NCBI RefSeq assembly: GCF_900188485.1
Contig: NZ_FZPH01000002.1
Coordinates: 496,001-560,000, forward strand
Length of the DNA stretch: 64,000 nt
Reading direction: 5' to 3'
DNA from: Asanoa hainanensis
GTDB taxonomy: Bacteria; Actinomycetota; Actinomycetes; Mycobacteriales; Micromonosporaceae
Shown piece by piece: positions 18,271-27,589 of this stretch; position 1 is the stretch's first letter; each line of letters opens with the position of its first letter. The translations under genes and the position numbers were made by a program. The notes under the pieces are model-generated. The model had not been told where the DNA came from and did no database searches. It saw only the letters and a list, made by a program, of their open reading frames with translations.

Positions 18271-19475
18271 GCTCGCGACCTCTCCGGCCGCGAGGTCGTA
18301 CGCGGTGTAGGCGCCCTGCCCGGCCGCAGTCGTCGCGATCACCGTGGCCAGCCCGAGCCGGCGTTGGAAGAACGACTGCTTGACCCGCCAGCCGATCACC
18401 GCGTCGCGGCGCAGCGCGGCCGTCTGCCGGGTGGCCACGCCCGAGCGGACCACCAGATAGCCGTCGTGCACGGCCTGGCCCAGGCTGCGGTACGCCAGGA
18501 CGGCGCCGGCCGTGGTGACCACCAGCAGGGCGGGGAAGACCCACGCGAACGACGGCCCGCCGGCGATGACCGCGACGGCCGTAGCGATCGCGGTCAACAG
18601 CAGCGCCCGCACCAACCGGCGGCGCAGCGCGGCGGGCGGGGCCGGGCGCAGCGCCCGGGTCAGCGCGTCGGTGCGCAGGATCTCGGCGGCGACCGCGCGG
18701 GCGACGGAGACCGGGCCGCGGGGCACGGCGTTCCTGCTCAGCCGGAAGTTCCAGTGGCTCGTGACGAAAAACCGACGACCAGCCCGCCGCAGCCGAGGAG
18801 GAGGAAACCCACGGCGCCGAGCGCGATGAGCCACCCGGTGTGCGCGCCGCCGGCCAGGTCGCGGGCGTGGTCGAGCGCGTCGTAGCCGAACAGCCGGCCC
18901 AGCCAGTAGCCGCCCCAGGTCAGGCCCGCACCAGCGAAGACGACCCAGATGCTGAGGACGTTGTAGAGGACCCAGTGCGGCTCGAACTGGGCCAACAGGT
19001 GGCCGGTGGGTTTGTCCGGCTCCTCGCTCGGTATGGCCGTCGCGTCGAGCATCTCGTGCAGGCGCTGTGCCGTGGCCGCCGACACCGCGTCGATCCGCAG
19101 GGCGGCCGTCGCGCCGGCTACACCGGTCAGCCCGGCGCCGACGGTGACCACCCGCAGCCCGAACAGCCGGTGGGTCAGCCGCGCGTCGCTGCCGACGCTG
19201 CGGATCCGGTCACGGGCGATCCAGCGCTCGTTGCGGACGAACAGCCCGCTGCGCACCTCGACCCGGTCAGGGGTGATCCGGTAGCGGGTCGTGGCCCAGC
19301 GGGCCAGGTCGGCCGCCGCCCGCAGCACGCCGACCACCGCCACCACGAGCGCCGGCCAGGCATCGCCCGGGTCCAGGCCCAGCACGCCCGCCGCGATGGC
19401 CGTCGGCACCAGGGAGACCGCGGCCCGCACCAGGTCGACCGCGATCACCTTGCGGTCGAGCCGCTGCCAGGTCAC
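18034..19475 (-). pseudogene. YdbT-like PH-domain membrane protein, frameshifted
   Basis: The N-terminal half (19475 down to about 18771) reads MTWQRLDRKVIAVDLVRAAV with two membrane segments, a bacterial PH domain (TTRYRITPDRVEVRSGLFVR) and two more membrane segments near LYNVLSIWVVFAGAGL and LIALGAVGFLLLGCGGLVV. That frame then ends after 14 odd residues. The next frame resumes with FFVTSHWNFRLSRNAVPRGP, two more membrane segments and a second PH domain (HDGYLVVRSGVATRQTAALR). The junction is a run of five As on the plus strand (18767-18771); a sixth would restore one frame. The corrected frame runs to 18034, overlapping the MocR 3' end by 237 bp antisense, so the true C-terminus is uncertain. 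It is cotranscribed with the 163-aa PH protein by a 4-bp overlap. Confidence 0.7.
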
Positions 19476-19963
19476 GTCGCGTCACCGGCCGTGCGGCCGA
19501 CGATCGCGGTGAGTCGGGCCGCCAACTCGGTCGCCTCCGCGTCTGGCAGCGCGACCAGCTGGACCGGCCCGCTCGCCGACGCGGTGGTCACGGTCACGGT
19601 CGCCAGGCCGAGCCACCGTTGCAGCGGGCCGCGGGTGGCGTCGACGGTCTGGATGCGGGACAGCGGCGCGACGCGCCACTCGCGGACGAACCAGCCGGAC
19701 AGGGCGTAGACCGCGTCGTCCGTGGCCTCCCACCGGTGCACCCGGTAGCGCAGGGAGGGCACGACGGCGGCGTGCACGACGTCGACAATGGCCAGTGCCA
19801 CCAGCAGCGGGCCGAGCCAGGGTCGCCAGGACTCGACGAAGGCGAAGACGACGAGCCCCGCGGCGAGCGGCACGACGGCGCTGATCACGTCGCGCACCGT
19901 CCACCAGAGCACGGCCTTGGGCGCGACGCGGTGTCGAGGTGGAAACAGTCCGAGTTCCCCCAT
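19472..19963 (-). CDS. YdbS-like PH-domain membrane protein
   Basis: The protein is 163 aa from ATG 19963, with the longer upstream frame rejected as basic low-complexity sequence overlapping the divergent kinase gene. Two hydrophobic segments (about residues 22-42 and 50-70) precede a bacterial PH/YdbS domain with YRVHRWEATDDAVYALSGWF and PLSRIQTVDATRGPLQRWLG. YdbS/YdbT pairs are membrane proteins of unknown function; in Bacillus they affect sensitivity to some antimicrobial peptides. It overlaps the frameshifted YdbT-like gene by 4 bp (ATGA), so the two proteins probably work together. Confidence 0.85.
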   Translation of the reverse strand: MGELGLFPPRHRVAPKAVLWWTVRDVISAVVPLAAGLVVFAFVESWRPWLGPLLVALAIVDVVHAAVVPSLRYRVHRWEATDDAVYALSGWFVREWRVAPLSRIQTVDATRGPLQRWLGLATVTVTTASASGPVQLVALPDAEATELAARLTAIVGRTAGDAT

Positions 19964-20079
19964 GCGCACAGGGTGGGGGACGGTCGCAAGCCGCGCAGCT
20001 ATCCATCGGCTAGCGCGCTTGGCCGGTCGGCCAGGATTACTGGTCGAGCGACGCGCGGCGGGCGTCGTACCCTCGCGGC

Positions 20080-21351
20080 ATGAGCGCGACCCGGCCGAAA
20101 TCCTTCCGTTCGCCGCGGTGGCTGCTGCCCGCGGAGCTGGCCGGGGTCTCGGTCGACGAGCCACGCCGGCGGCGCACCGTCCGGGACTGGGTGGCCGACG
20201 CGGCGCTGTTCGTCTTCGCGCTCGGCTTCCTGGTGGCCGACTCCGGCGGGGCGCCGTACTACGGCGACGCGGTGCCGCAGTGGTTCCACACGGCCGACCC
20301 GTTCGTCAGCCTCGCCGCCTGCGTCGCGCTGTGGTGGCGGCGGCGGTTCCCGTTCGTGGTGGCCGGCGTGGTCTTCATGGCGTACCTGATCGGCGACAGC
20401 ACCTTGGGTGCCGCGCTGGTCGTCGTGCTCACCGTCGCCGTGCACAAGGGCTGGCTAGCCGCGGTGCTCGTGGCGGACGCCTTTCTGGTGCCGTCGCTCT
20501 GGTTCAGCTTCGCTCACCCGCCGCCGAACGTCGCGTGGCAGGCGATGGTGGTGATCGTGTTCCTGATGTTCGTCACACCGCTGGTCTCGGGGATGGCCAT
20601 CCGGTTCCGCCGGCAGGTCGTGGTCAGCCTCCGCCGCGACGCCGAATGGGCGGCGCGCGACCACGACCGGCGGCTGGCCGACGCGCGCCGGGCGGAACGG
20701 GAGCGGATCGCCCGGGAGATGCACGACACGCTCGCCCACCGCATCTCGCTGATCTCGGTGCACGCCGGGGCGCTGTCCTACCGCAGTGCCCAGGCCGAGG
20801 CCGGTGCCGGGCGACCACTGGACGCCTCCGACGTCGGTGCCGCCATCGACGTCATCCACGGCAACGCCCGGCGCGCGCTGGTGGAGCTCGGTGACGTGCT
20901 GGCGGTGCTGCGCACCGGTGACGAGGCACCGGATCCCGGCGACGTCGGGCCGCCGCAGCCCCAGATCGGTGACATCGAACGGCTGGTCGCCGACGCGGAG
21001 GCGGTGGGGCAGCGGGTCACCGTCACCGTCGAGTGCGAGCCGACCGAGAGCCTGCGCGGCGCGGTGCAGCGCACCGTCTACCGCACCGTCCAAGAAGGAC
21101 TGACGAACGCCCGCAAGCACGCACCGGGTACGGCGGTCGAGGTCTCGGTCACCGGCACGCCCGGCAACGGCGTGGTGGCCGTGGTGCGCAACCCGTTGCC
21201 GGTCGGCGGTGCGCCGGTAAGCGCCATACCCGGCGCCGGTGTCGGGCTGGCGGGGCTCGCCGAGCGGGTCGCCCTCGACGGAGGCACGCTGGAGCACGGC
21301 CCGGACGGGGGCAGCTTCCGACTGGTCACCCGGCTACCGTGGCCGGCATGA
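20080..21351 (+). CDS. NarL-family sensor histidine kinase
   Basis: This 423-aa kinase has a membrane N-terminus of about five to six hydrophobic segments (residues 35-180). The HisKA_3 dimerisation box EREMHDTLAHRI has the phospho-acceptor His215. A HATPase_c domain holds QEGLTNARKHAPG (N box) and GAGVGLAGLAERVALDGG. It pairs with the LuxR-type regulator, whose ATG overlaps this stop by 4 nt (ATGA). The stimulus is unknown; kinases of this topology in actinobacteria often sense envelope stress or antibiotics. It starts about 115 bp from the divergent PH-domain gene pair. Confidence 0.9.
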   Translation: MSATRPKSFRSPRWLLPAELAGVSVDEPRRRRTVRDWVADAALFVFALGFLVADSGGAPYYGDAVPQWFHTADPFVSLAACVALWWRRRFPFVVAGVVFMAYLIGDSTLGAALVVVLTVAVHKGWLAAVLVADAFLVPSLWFSFAHPPPNVAWQAMVVIVFLMFVTPLVSGMAIRFRRQVVVSLRRDAEWAARDHDRRLADARRAERERIAREMHDTLAHRISLISVHAGALSYRSAQAEAGAGRPLDASDVGAAIDVIHGNARRALVELGDVLAVLRTGDEAPDPGDVGPPQPQIGDIERLVADAEAVGQRVTVTVECEPTESLRGAVQRTVYRTVQEGLTNARKHAPGTAVEVSVTGTPGNGVVAVVRNPLPVGGAPVSAIPGAGVGLAGLAERVALDGGTLEHGPDGGSFRLVTRLPWPA

Positions 21352-22004
21352 GCCGACCGGTGCGGGTGCTGCTCGTCGACGATGACGCCCTGGTGCGGGC
21401 CGGGTTGCGGCTGATGCTCGGTGGCGCGCCCGACATCGAGGTGGTCGGTGAGGCTGTCGACGGTTCGTCGGTGCCGGACCAGGTGCGCCGCACGCAGCCG
21501 GATGTGGTGCTGATGGACGTGCGGATGCCGGTGGTCGACGGGATCACGGCTACCCGGGCGCTCGGCCGCGGTCCGGCGGTCATCGTGCTCACCACCTTCG
21601 ACGCCGACGCCACGGTGGTCGAGGCGCTGCGCGCGGGTGCGGCCGGCTTCCTGCTCAAGCACACACCGCCGGAGCAGATCGTCGAGGCGGTGCGGCGCGC
21701 GGCGGCCGGCGAGCCGGTGCTCTCGCCGAGCGTCGCGCGCACGCTGATCGACCACGTGGCCGCCGGCGGTGACCGGGCCGGCAGCACGCGCCGCGACCGG
21801 GCCCGGGAACGGCTGGCGGTGCTCTCCGAGCGCGAGCGCGCGGTGGCCGCGGCGGTCGCCGAAGGGCTGTCCAACGGCGACATCGCCGAGCGGCTCTACA
21901 TGTCGGTCGGCACCGTCAAGGCCCACCTGTCCAGTGCGCTGACGAAGCTGGACCTGACCAACCGCATCCAGTTGGCCCTACTGGCCCACGACGCCTCGGA
22001 CTGA
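21348..22004 (+). CDS. NarL/LuxR-family response regulator
   Basis: The protein is 218 aa. The receiver domain occupies residues 5-120, with Asp11-Asp13, phospho-acceptor Asp57 (VVLMDVRMP), Thr in VLTTFDAD and Lys in FLLKHTPP. The LuxR helix-turn-helix occupies about 150-218 (LSERERAVAAAVAEGLSNGDIAERLY). It is the cognate regulator of the upstream kinase by overlap. The target is not evident, but the divergent PH-domain operon is a candidate. Confidence 0.92.
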   Translation: MSRPVRVLLVDDDALVRAGLRLMLGGAPDIEVVGEAVDGSSVPDQVRRTQPDVVLMDVRMPVVDGITATRALGRGPAVIVLTTFDADATVVEALRAGAAGFLLKHTPPEQIVEAVRRAAAGEPVLSPSVARTLIDHVAAGGDRAGSTRRDRARERLAVLSERERAVAAAVAEGLSNGDIAERLYMSVGTVKAHLSSALTKLDLTNRIQLALLAHDASD

Positions 22005-22008
22005 GCGG

Positions 22009-22446
22009 CTACTTCGGTCGGCGGGCGACCACTTCGTCGTCCTCCTGCTCGCCCGTCTCCGCGAAGCCCAGGCTCGCGTACAACGCGCGGGCCGCGGTGT
22101 TGTCCGGCTGATAGGAGAGCGCGAAGCTCGGCGCGTCGATCTCGGCCAGGGCCGCACTGACCGCCGCCCGCCCGTAGCCCTTGCCCTGGTGCGCGGCGTC
22201 GACCGTGATGCCGCCGAGCCAGGCCGCGCCGTCGTCCGGGTCGATGGCCCACATCAGGAAGCCGACGACGCCGCCGTCGGTGGTGGTGATGGCCAGCGGG
22301 CGCCAACCGACCGGGCTGTAGTGGCAGAGCGCGAGGTAGTACGCCGGCTCGGCGACCCAGGCACGTTGTGCCGGGCTCACGGATAGCCCGGCGACCGCGC
22401 GCCAGTTGTCGGCGTCGACCGGTGCGAGGGTGACGGAGATGTCCAT
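22009..22446 (-). CDS. GNAT-family acetyltransferase
   Basis: This 145-aa single GNAT domain starts at ATG 22446. The acetyl-CoA loop is GITVDAAHQGKGYGRAAV, matching the Q/R-x-x-G-x-G/A signature, and the C-terminal YQPDNTAARALYASLGF motif is typical. The strand WLGGITVDA and the loop resemble spermidine/diamine N-acetyltransferases, but the substrate is unproven. It converges with the response regulator (4 bp between stops) and is divergent from a second GNAT gene 54 bp away. Confidence 0.88.
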   Translation of the reverse strand: MDISVTLAPVDADNWRAVAGLSVSPAQRAWVAEPAYYLALCHYSPVGWRPLAITTTDGGVVGFLMWAIDPDDGAAWLGGITVDAAHQGKGYGRAAVSAALAEIDAPSFALSYQPDNTAARALYASLGFAETGEQEDDEVVARRPK

Positions 22447-22500
22447 GCCGGCGATCGTGCCACCTCGGAATCCGGTTGCGCCCACTGGTAGACAGGTCGC

Positions 22501-23412
22501 ATGACGACCGTCCGGCCCGGCACCCCCGACGACGCGGCTCCGCTTCTCGCGATCCGCGCCCAGGTCTTCCCCTGGCAGGTCAACACACCGGCCGGGCTCC
22601 GGCACGGCTGGGCGCTCTCGGCCCGCAACGCCAAGGGCGCGTTGTTCGCGGTCGACGACGAGCGCGGCCTGGCCGGCTTCGCCCGGGCCGACCTCAACAT
22701 CTGGACCTCGGAGGAGGGCGCGGCCGGCACCGCGGTCATCGTGCGGCCGGACGCCCGCGGCCGGGGCATCGGCACCGCGCTGCTGGCAGCGGCCGAGGCG
22801 CACCTGCGCTCGGTCGGTGGCCGCAAGGTGGTCGGCTACGCCGTCGACGAGCCCGCCACGCTGCGGTTCGTCGAGAAGCACGGCTACACGCTCAACCACG
22901 AGGCCCGCTACCAGCGGCTGCTGCTCGCCGACCTGCCGCCGGCGCCGGCGATCCCGGCCGACGTCACCACCGCCAGCTTCGCGGAGATCGGTCCGGAGGC
23001 GGTGTTCGCCGTCGACAGTGAGTCGATGCTCGACGAGCCGTCCGACACCCCGTTCGACAAGGTCGAATACGACGACTGGTTCGAGGACATCTGGCACGAC
23101 CCCAACGTCGACCACGACCTGAGCCTGGTCGTGCTGGTCGACGGCGTGCCGGCGACCATGACCTATCTTTACGCCGACCGCGAGTCCGGGCGGTTCATGT
23201 CGACCGGCACCGGCACCCGGCGTGCCTACCGGGGTCGGGGCCTGGCCAAGATCGCCAAATCGGTCGCATTCCGGGCGGCACGGGACGCCGGGTTCACGGC
23301 GGGATACACCGGCAACGACGAGGTCAACAAGCCGATGCTGGCGATCAACGAGTGGCTGGGCTACCAGCCGATCGGCGCCGAGCGCTCGGCCGTGAAGACG
23401 CTGGCAGAGTAA
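22501..23412 (+). CDS. Double-GNAT acetyltransferase
   Basis: This 303-aa protein has two GNAT halves. The first (residues 1-140) has VRPDARGRGIGTALLAAAE. The second (about 155-303) has the RAYRGRGLAKIAKSVA loop and ends with NKPMLAINEWLGYQPIG. Both acetyl-CoA loops look intact. Paired-domain GNATs in actinobacteria include mycothiol synthase-like enzymes; the overall length fits, but the active-site pattern does not let me assign a substrate. It ends in a strong hairpin starting just behind the stop codon. Confidence 0.88.
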   Translation: MTTVRPGTPDDAAPLLAIRAQVFPWQVNTPAGLRHGWALSARNAKGALFAVDDERGLAGFARADLNIWTSEEGAAGTAVIVRPDARGRGIGTALLAAAEAHLRSVGGRKVVGYAVDEPATLRFVEKHGYTLNHEARYQRLLLADLPPAPAIPADVTTASFAEIGPEAVFAVDSESMLDEPSDTPFDKVEYDDWFEDIWHDPNVDHDLSLVVLVDGVPATMTYLYADRESGRFMSTGTGTRRAYRGRGLAKIAKSVAFRAARDAGFTAGYTGNDEVNKPMLAINEWLGYQPIGAERSAVKTLAE

Positions 23413-23413
23413 C

Positions 23414-23437
23414 CCGGGCCCGGCGTCCGGGGCCCGG
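23414..23437 (+). terminator. GC-rich hairpin terminator
   Basis: CCGGGCCC (23414-23421) and GGGCCCGG (23430-23437) form an 8-bp stem with an 8-nt loop, starting 2 nt after the TAA of the double-GNAT gene. There is no T-tract. Confidence 0.55.
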
Positions 23438-23501
23438 ATCCGGGGTTCGCGCCGGACGGCCTGGTGATCTTCCTACCGTGGAAAACGGGGGGAGATCGGC
23501 C

Positions 23502-24590
23502 ATGCTTCGTACTGCCTTGTCCCTCGCGCTCCTGGCACCAACGCTGCCCTTCACGGCGGCGCCCGCCGCGGCCCAGCCCGACGCCAGCCAGGTGGACGTG
23601 GCGATGACCAGCGACGGCAGCCAGGAAGCCGAGTATCGCGTCGTGGTGCGCAACCGCACCGAGGCGCCCACTGACCTGACGGTCCGGCAGAGCGTGCCGG
23701 ACGGTGCCCGCGTGACGGCCACGAGCCCGGCACCCGGGCCGGGCGGTTCGCCCGGTCCGGGGTCGCCGAGCGAGCTCGTCTGGACCGTCCATCTTGGACC
23801 GTACGAGAGCACGACGCTCACCACGACGGTCGCGCCTTCCCAGGGTGCGTCGATCTCCGGTGCGGCGTGCGCCTACGTCGGCCTGGCCGGCCAACCGGTC
23901 GACTGCTCCGCGTCGGTCTGGACGCCCGCGGACCCGGGCGCGACCGCGAGCCAGGAGAACCGGTGGCAGCTCTGGTGGCTGCCGGCCCTCGCCACGCTGC
24001 TGGTCGTCGCGTCCGTCCTGTTCGCCCGGTACGGCTGGCCACGCGCGGCGCGTCGGGTCGCGGCCCTCAGCGACAAGGGCCGGGCCGGCGTCGCCGTGCT
24101 GACCGCGATCGTCCTGCTGGTCGGGCTCGGCGTGCTGGCCGCGGCACTGGCGGTGCCCAGGCTGGCCGCGACGGCCGCCGGAGCGCAGCGCACACCCGCG
24201 TCCGGCTGGCTGGGCCCGGTGGTCACCGGCGCGCTCGGCACACCGCTGCGAGAGAACGCGTTCGAGTTCACGGCGTACAGCTTCACCTGCGCACCGGCGG
24301 GCGGCGGGCAGCGCTGCACGGCGGTCGTCGGGATGACCAACCACAGCGCGGCGCCCGAGTACTGGCACCCGTCGCTGCAACGGCTGGCGGTCGCCGGCGA
24401 GGCGCCCGTGTCGACGGACGTGATGGCGACCCGGGCCCTCAACGGCGGCCGGGACGTGTTCGACGCACCGGTCGTGCCCGGGCACCGGCTGCTGGCGCAG
24501 CTCTCCTGGTCGCTGCCGGCCGCCGCCGACCCGACCACGCTCGAACTGCACAGCGGCGCGTTCGCGCAGGGGGTACGGATCAGGGTGTGA
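23502..24590 (+). CDS. Exported membrane-anchored protein of unknown function
   Basis: This 362-aa protein has a signal peptide (1-24, ending AAAAQ). An extracytoplasmic beta-rich region (about 25-145) follows, with YRVVVRNRTEAPTDLTVRQSV, a DUF11-like conserved-repeat style. Transmembrane segments lie at about 158-174 and 197-222. A C-terminal domain (about 235-362) contains two Cys pairs (FTCAP and QRCTA) and FEFTAYSF. A GGGGGGAG ribosome site precedes the ATG. The C-terminal domain may be exposed on the surface. No known function; it is flanked by unrelated genes and overlaps the convergent DUF2332 gene by 11 bp. Confidence 0.75.
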   Translation: MLRTALSLALLAPTLPFTAAPAAAQPDASQVDVAMTSDGSQEAEYRVVVRNRTEAPTDLTVRQSVPDGARVTATSPAPGPGGSPGPGSPSELVWTVHLGPYESTTLTTTVAPSQGASISGAACAYVGLAGQPVDCSASVWTPADPGATASQENRWQLWWLPALATLLVVASVLFARYGWPRAARRVAALSDKGRAGVAVLTAIVLLVGLGVLAAALAVPRLAATAAGAQRTPASGWLGPVVTGALGTPLRENAFEFTAYSFTCAPAGGGQRCTAVVGMTNHSAAPEYWHPSLQRLAVAGEAPVSTDVMATRALNGGRDVFDAPVVPGHRLLAQLSWSLPAAADPTTLELHSGAFAQGVRIRV

Positions 24591-25524
24591 CCCCGAACCA
24601 GGTCATCGCCTGGCCGTGCCCGCGGGAGTAGGCCAGTGGCGTGCCGTCCAGGGTGAGCACGTTGTGGAACCCGTCGGTCGGCGGCGCGGGCAGGTCGTCG
24701 AGGCCGAGCACCCAGGGCTCCTCCACGGCCAGCCAATGACCGGGCAGCCCGCGCACCACGTCGACGAACGCTTCGCGGCGCGGCCGGGGCACCTGGTAGA
24801 GAACGGCGCTGTGGAAGACCACCAACGTCGCGTCCGCCGGCGCCTGGGCGGCCAGCGCCGGCAGGTCGTCGACCAGGTCGCCGCGGACCAGCAGCGGCGG
24901 GTCGGCGGCGGCCACCGCGGCCGCGGCGCGCAGGCGGTCGCGGCGGTGCTGGTGCTCCGGCCAGATCAAGGCGTCGAGCCAGGCCACGTCCTCCGGATCG
25001 GTCACGTCGAGCGGGTTCAGGTCGAGGCCGGCCCGCCAGACCACCTCCGGCAGCGCGGCCGGCACGGTGATGCCGGTGGCGGCGCAGTCCAGCACCGGAT
25101 CGCCGTTGCCGACCGCCTGGTCGCCGTAGCGGTAGGCGTACCGGTCCGGGTAGAGGCAGAGCCCGGCCGACGCGCCGACCTCCAGCAGGGCGAGCGGCTG
25201 AGGCAGGGAGGCCAGCACGGGCAGCAGCACCGCACACCGGCCGGCTTCGTTCGTCTGCGTCGCCCGGGACCGCATCGCCGGCTCGATCGTCGGCCAGTTC
25301 GCCAACACGTACGCCCGGAAGGTCTCGGGATCCTCGACGGGGCCGCCCAGCCAGCGCACGACGCCGAAGAGCAGGTTGGGCTGGCGTTTGGCCTCCGGGA
25401 GCTGATCGAGCAGCGCGAGCAGCTCGTCGTCCGTGGAGACCGCGTTGGACAGCCGTTCGTAGGCGGGTGAGACGCCGTGCGCCTCACCCGCCGCGAACTT
25501 CGCGTAGACCGTGGCAGTCGTCAT
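24580..25524 (-). CDS. DUF2332 family protein
   Basis: This 314-aa actinobacterial DUF2332 protein has the characteristic FAAGEAHGVSPAYERLSNAV start and LLPVLASLPQPLALLEVGASAGLCL, which looks like an S-adenosylmethionine-type nucleotide loop. DPEDVAWLDALIWPEHQHRRDRL and LVVFHSAVLYQV follow. The biochemical role of the family is not established. It lies 19 bp downstream of the GH16 gene on the same strand, so it could be the last member of the amino-sugar operon, although it has no obvious link to sugar uptake. Confidence 0.88.
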   Translation of the reverse strand: MTTATVYAKFAAGEAHGVSPAYERLSNAVSTDDELLALLDQLPEAKRQPNLLFGVVRWLGGPVEDPETFRAYVLANWPTIEPAMRSRATQTNEAGRCAVLLPVLASLPQPLALLEVGASAGLCLYPDRYAYRYGDQAVGNGDPVLDCAATGITVPAALPEVVWRAGLDLNPLDVTDPEDVAWLDALIWPEHQHRRDRLRAAAAVAAADPPLLVRGDLVDDLPALAAQAPADATLVVFHSAVLYQVPRPRREAFVDVVRGLPGHWLAVEEPWVLGLDDLPAPPTDGFHNVLTLDGTPLAYSRGHGQAMTWFGVTP

Positions 25525-25543
25525 GACCACCATGATCGCGTAC

Positions 25544-26707
25544 TCAGCAGGGGCCGAGGTCCCGCCATTGCGCGGTCCAACCGGGCTCGGAGCCCTGCGT
25601 CCACCAGTTGGCCTGCCAGAGCCGGAGCTGGCCCTGCCGGTTCGGGTGCTTCACCCGCTGGCCTTCGAGGTAGACCGTGCCCCAGTTCCAGGCGGGCGCG
25701 CCGGAGCAGTTGACCGGGTTCTGCGTCGGCGGGTTGGTGGGGTTCTGCGTGGGTGGATTCGTGGGCGGGTTCGTCGGGTTCTGGGTCGGTGGGTTGGTGG
25801 GGCAGGTGCCGTTGCCGACCGTGTCCGTGTGCGCGGTGCCGGCCGAGCGCAGCCCGGACACCCGGGTGGCGACCTGCGCCGGCGTCAGCGCCTCGCTGCC
25901 CGCGTAGTAGAGCCAGTCGACCTGCTGGTTGTAGACCGCGCGGCCGCCGGTGTGCGTGGCCAGGTCGATGAACCACAGGTTGAAGTTGATCGACATGTTG
26001 GTCTCGGGGTAGTACTGGTCGCCGTGGTCGGCCACCTGCACGCCGTCGACGTAGTACTTGACCCGCCCGGCCGAGACGTTGAACTGCAGGTTGTGCCAGC
26101 CGTTGAAGCTCTGCCGCTGCTCGGTGTGGGTGTTGACGGCCTGCCAGGGCTCGTTCTGGTACGTCTCCCAGGTGGTCTGGTAGAAGATCGGGCCCTGCTC
26201 GCCCCACCCGCCGTTGGGCAGGTACTCGAAGTCGATCTCGCCGTAGTTCGGGTCGAGGTCGCGTTCCAGCGGGGTGATGGTGAAGAACGTCTCCACCAGG
26301 TGGTCGCCGTCGTTGCCCGACACCGGTGCGTCGGCGAACTTCACGCGGGCGGCGTACGTGCCTTCGAAGAACTTGCGCTGATGGAACAGCTCGGCATGCG
26401 AGGTGCCGCCGGCCGTGCCGTCGGTGGCGGCGGCGAGCTGGAGCACCTTCTGGCCGTCGACGGTCGGGAAGGTGATGTTCGACGCCGGCCAGGCGGCGCC
26501 GGGCACGCCGGGGCCGCCGGTGTTGGTGCGGACGGTCCAGTTGCGGGCGGCGATCGCCGGGTCGCTCGACGACGAGTAGGTGAAGTCGTCGAACAGCGCG
26601 CCGCACGGTGCGGCGGCGGCGGGTCCGGCGGCGCTGACGGCGGCGATGCCAGCCACCAACAGGCTGGCCGCCGCGGCTGCCCCTAGCAGTTTGGGGACAC
26701 GGGACAT
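25544..26707 (-). CDS. Secreted GH16-like glycoside hydrolase with CBM5/12
   Basis: The protein is 387 aa from ATG 26707, chosen because AGGAGG lies 7 nt before it; an upstream TTG frame is weaker. A signal peptide (1-33, ending AAAA) is followed by a GH16-type beta-jelly-roll (about 38-265) with GEIDFEYL. Glu157, Asp159 and Glu161 fit the ExDxE catalytic pattern. A Pro-Thr-Asn linker of NPPTQNPT repeats (about 288-330) leads to a CBM5/12 chitin-binding-type module (CSGAPAWNWGTVYLEGQRV ... WWTQGSEPG). The enzyme probably cleaves a beta-glucan or chitin-associated polysaccharide outside the cell. It sits 57 bp downstream of the importer permease gene, and is likely part of the same regulon. 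Confidence 0.85.
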   Translation of the reverse strand: MSRVPKLLGAAAAASLLVAGIAAVSAAGPAAAAPCGALFDDFTYSSSSDPAIAARNWTVRTNTGGPGVPGAAWPASNITFPTVDGQKVLQLAAATDGTAGGTSHAELFHQRKFFEGTYAARVKFADAPVSGNDGDHLVETFFTITPLERDLDPNYGEIDFEYLPNGGWGEQGPIFYQTTWETYQNEPWQAVNTHTEQRQSFNGWHNLQFNVSAGRVKYYVDGVQVADHGDQYYPETNMSINFNLWFIDLATHTGGRAVYNQQVDWLYYAGSEALTPAQVATRVSGLRSAGTAHTDTVGNGTCPTNPPTQNPTNPPTNPPTQNPTNPPTQNPVNCSGAPAWNWGTVYLEGQRVKHPNRQGQLRLWQANWWTQGSEPGWTAQWRDLGPC

Positions 26708-26779
26708 GAGCTTCCTCCTCAAAGGACAGAAGCGAACAAGGGGGTACGCGCTGCGTTGCGCGCGGGTTGAGCCGGGGCG

Positions 26780-27589
26780 TTACCTGACCGCCCCCGCGGT
26801 CAGGCCGGATCTGATCTGCCGTTGGAAGATGACGTAGGCGGCCAGCACCGGGAGCATCGCGATGGTCAGGCCGGCGAACAGGCCGCTCCAGTCGGAGCGG
26901 TAGCCCTGGCTCACCGACAGCGCGGCGAGCCCTTGGGCCAGGACGTAGCGGTCCGGGTCCGGGTTGAGCACCAGCGGCAGCAGGTACTGGTTCCACAGGC
27001 CCAGGAAGTTGAAGATGGCGACGGTGACGAGGCCGGGGCGGGCCAGCGGGAGCATCACCCGGAAGAACACACCCCAGTGCGAGCAGCCGTCGAGGAACGC
27101 GGCCTCGGCCAGTGCCGTGGGCAGCGTGCGGAAGAACGCGTGCAGGAAGAAGATGGTGAACGGCAACGCGTACGCGGTGTAGACCAGGATCAGCCCGGGG
27201 TACGTGCCGAGCAGGCCGAGCTGCTTGACCACGAAGAACAGCGGCACCAGGGCCAGGAACACCGGGAACAGCATGCCGGCGACGAACCCGAAGTAGAGCA
27301 ACCTGTTGCCACGGAACGGATAGCGGGCCAGGGCGTACGCGGTGGTGGCCCCGAACAACATGGTCAGCAGCAGCGCGCCGCCGACCACGAGCGCGCTGTT
27401 GCCGAAGTACCGCCCGATCTCCGCCTGGTTCCAGGCTCGCGACCAGTTGTCGAAGTGCGGCGTCGCCGGGAGCGACCAGGGCGAGGTGAGGATCTCCCGA
27501 TCGGTCTTGAGCGAGCTGACCACGGCCCAGAGCAGGGGAAGCGTGACCACCGCCGCCCAGGCGACCAAGAACGCGTGCGCGCGCCTCAT
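26780..27589 (-). CDS. Carbohydrate ABC transporter permease (NgcG-like)
   Basis: This 269-aa MalG-type permease has six predicted membrane segments. The EAA loop AEAAFLDGCSHWGVFFRVMLPLARPG docks the ATPase. It ends with YVIFQRQIRSGLTAGAVR, as in sugar permeases. It overlaps the upstream permease by 4 nt. No ATPase gene is present; such importers commonly use the shared MsiK ATPase in actinobacteria (family knowledge). Confidence 0.9.
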   Translation of the reverse strand: MRRAHAFLVAWAAVVTLPLLWAVVSSLKTDREILTSPWSLPATPHFDNWSRAWNQAEIGRYFGNSALVVGGALLLTMLFGATTAYALARYPFRGNRLLYFGFVAGMLFPVFLALVPLFFVVKQLGLLGTYPGLILVYTAYALPFTIFFLHAFFRTLPTALAEAAFLDGCSHWGVFFRVMLPLARPGLVTVAIFNFLGLWNQYLLPLVLNPDPDRYVLAQGLAALSVSQGYRSDWSGLFAGLTIAMLPVLAAYVIFQRQIRSGLTAGAVR

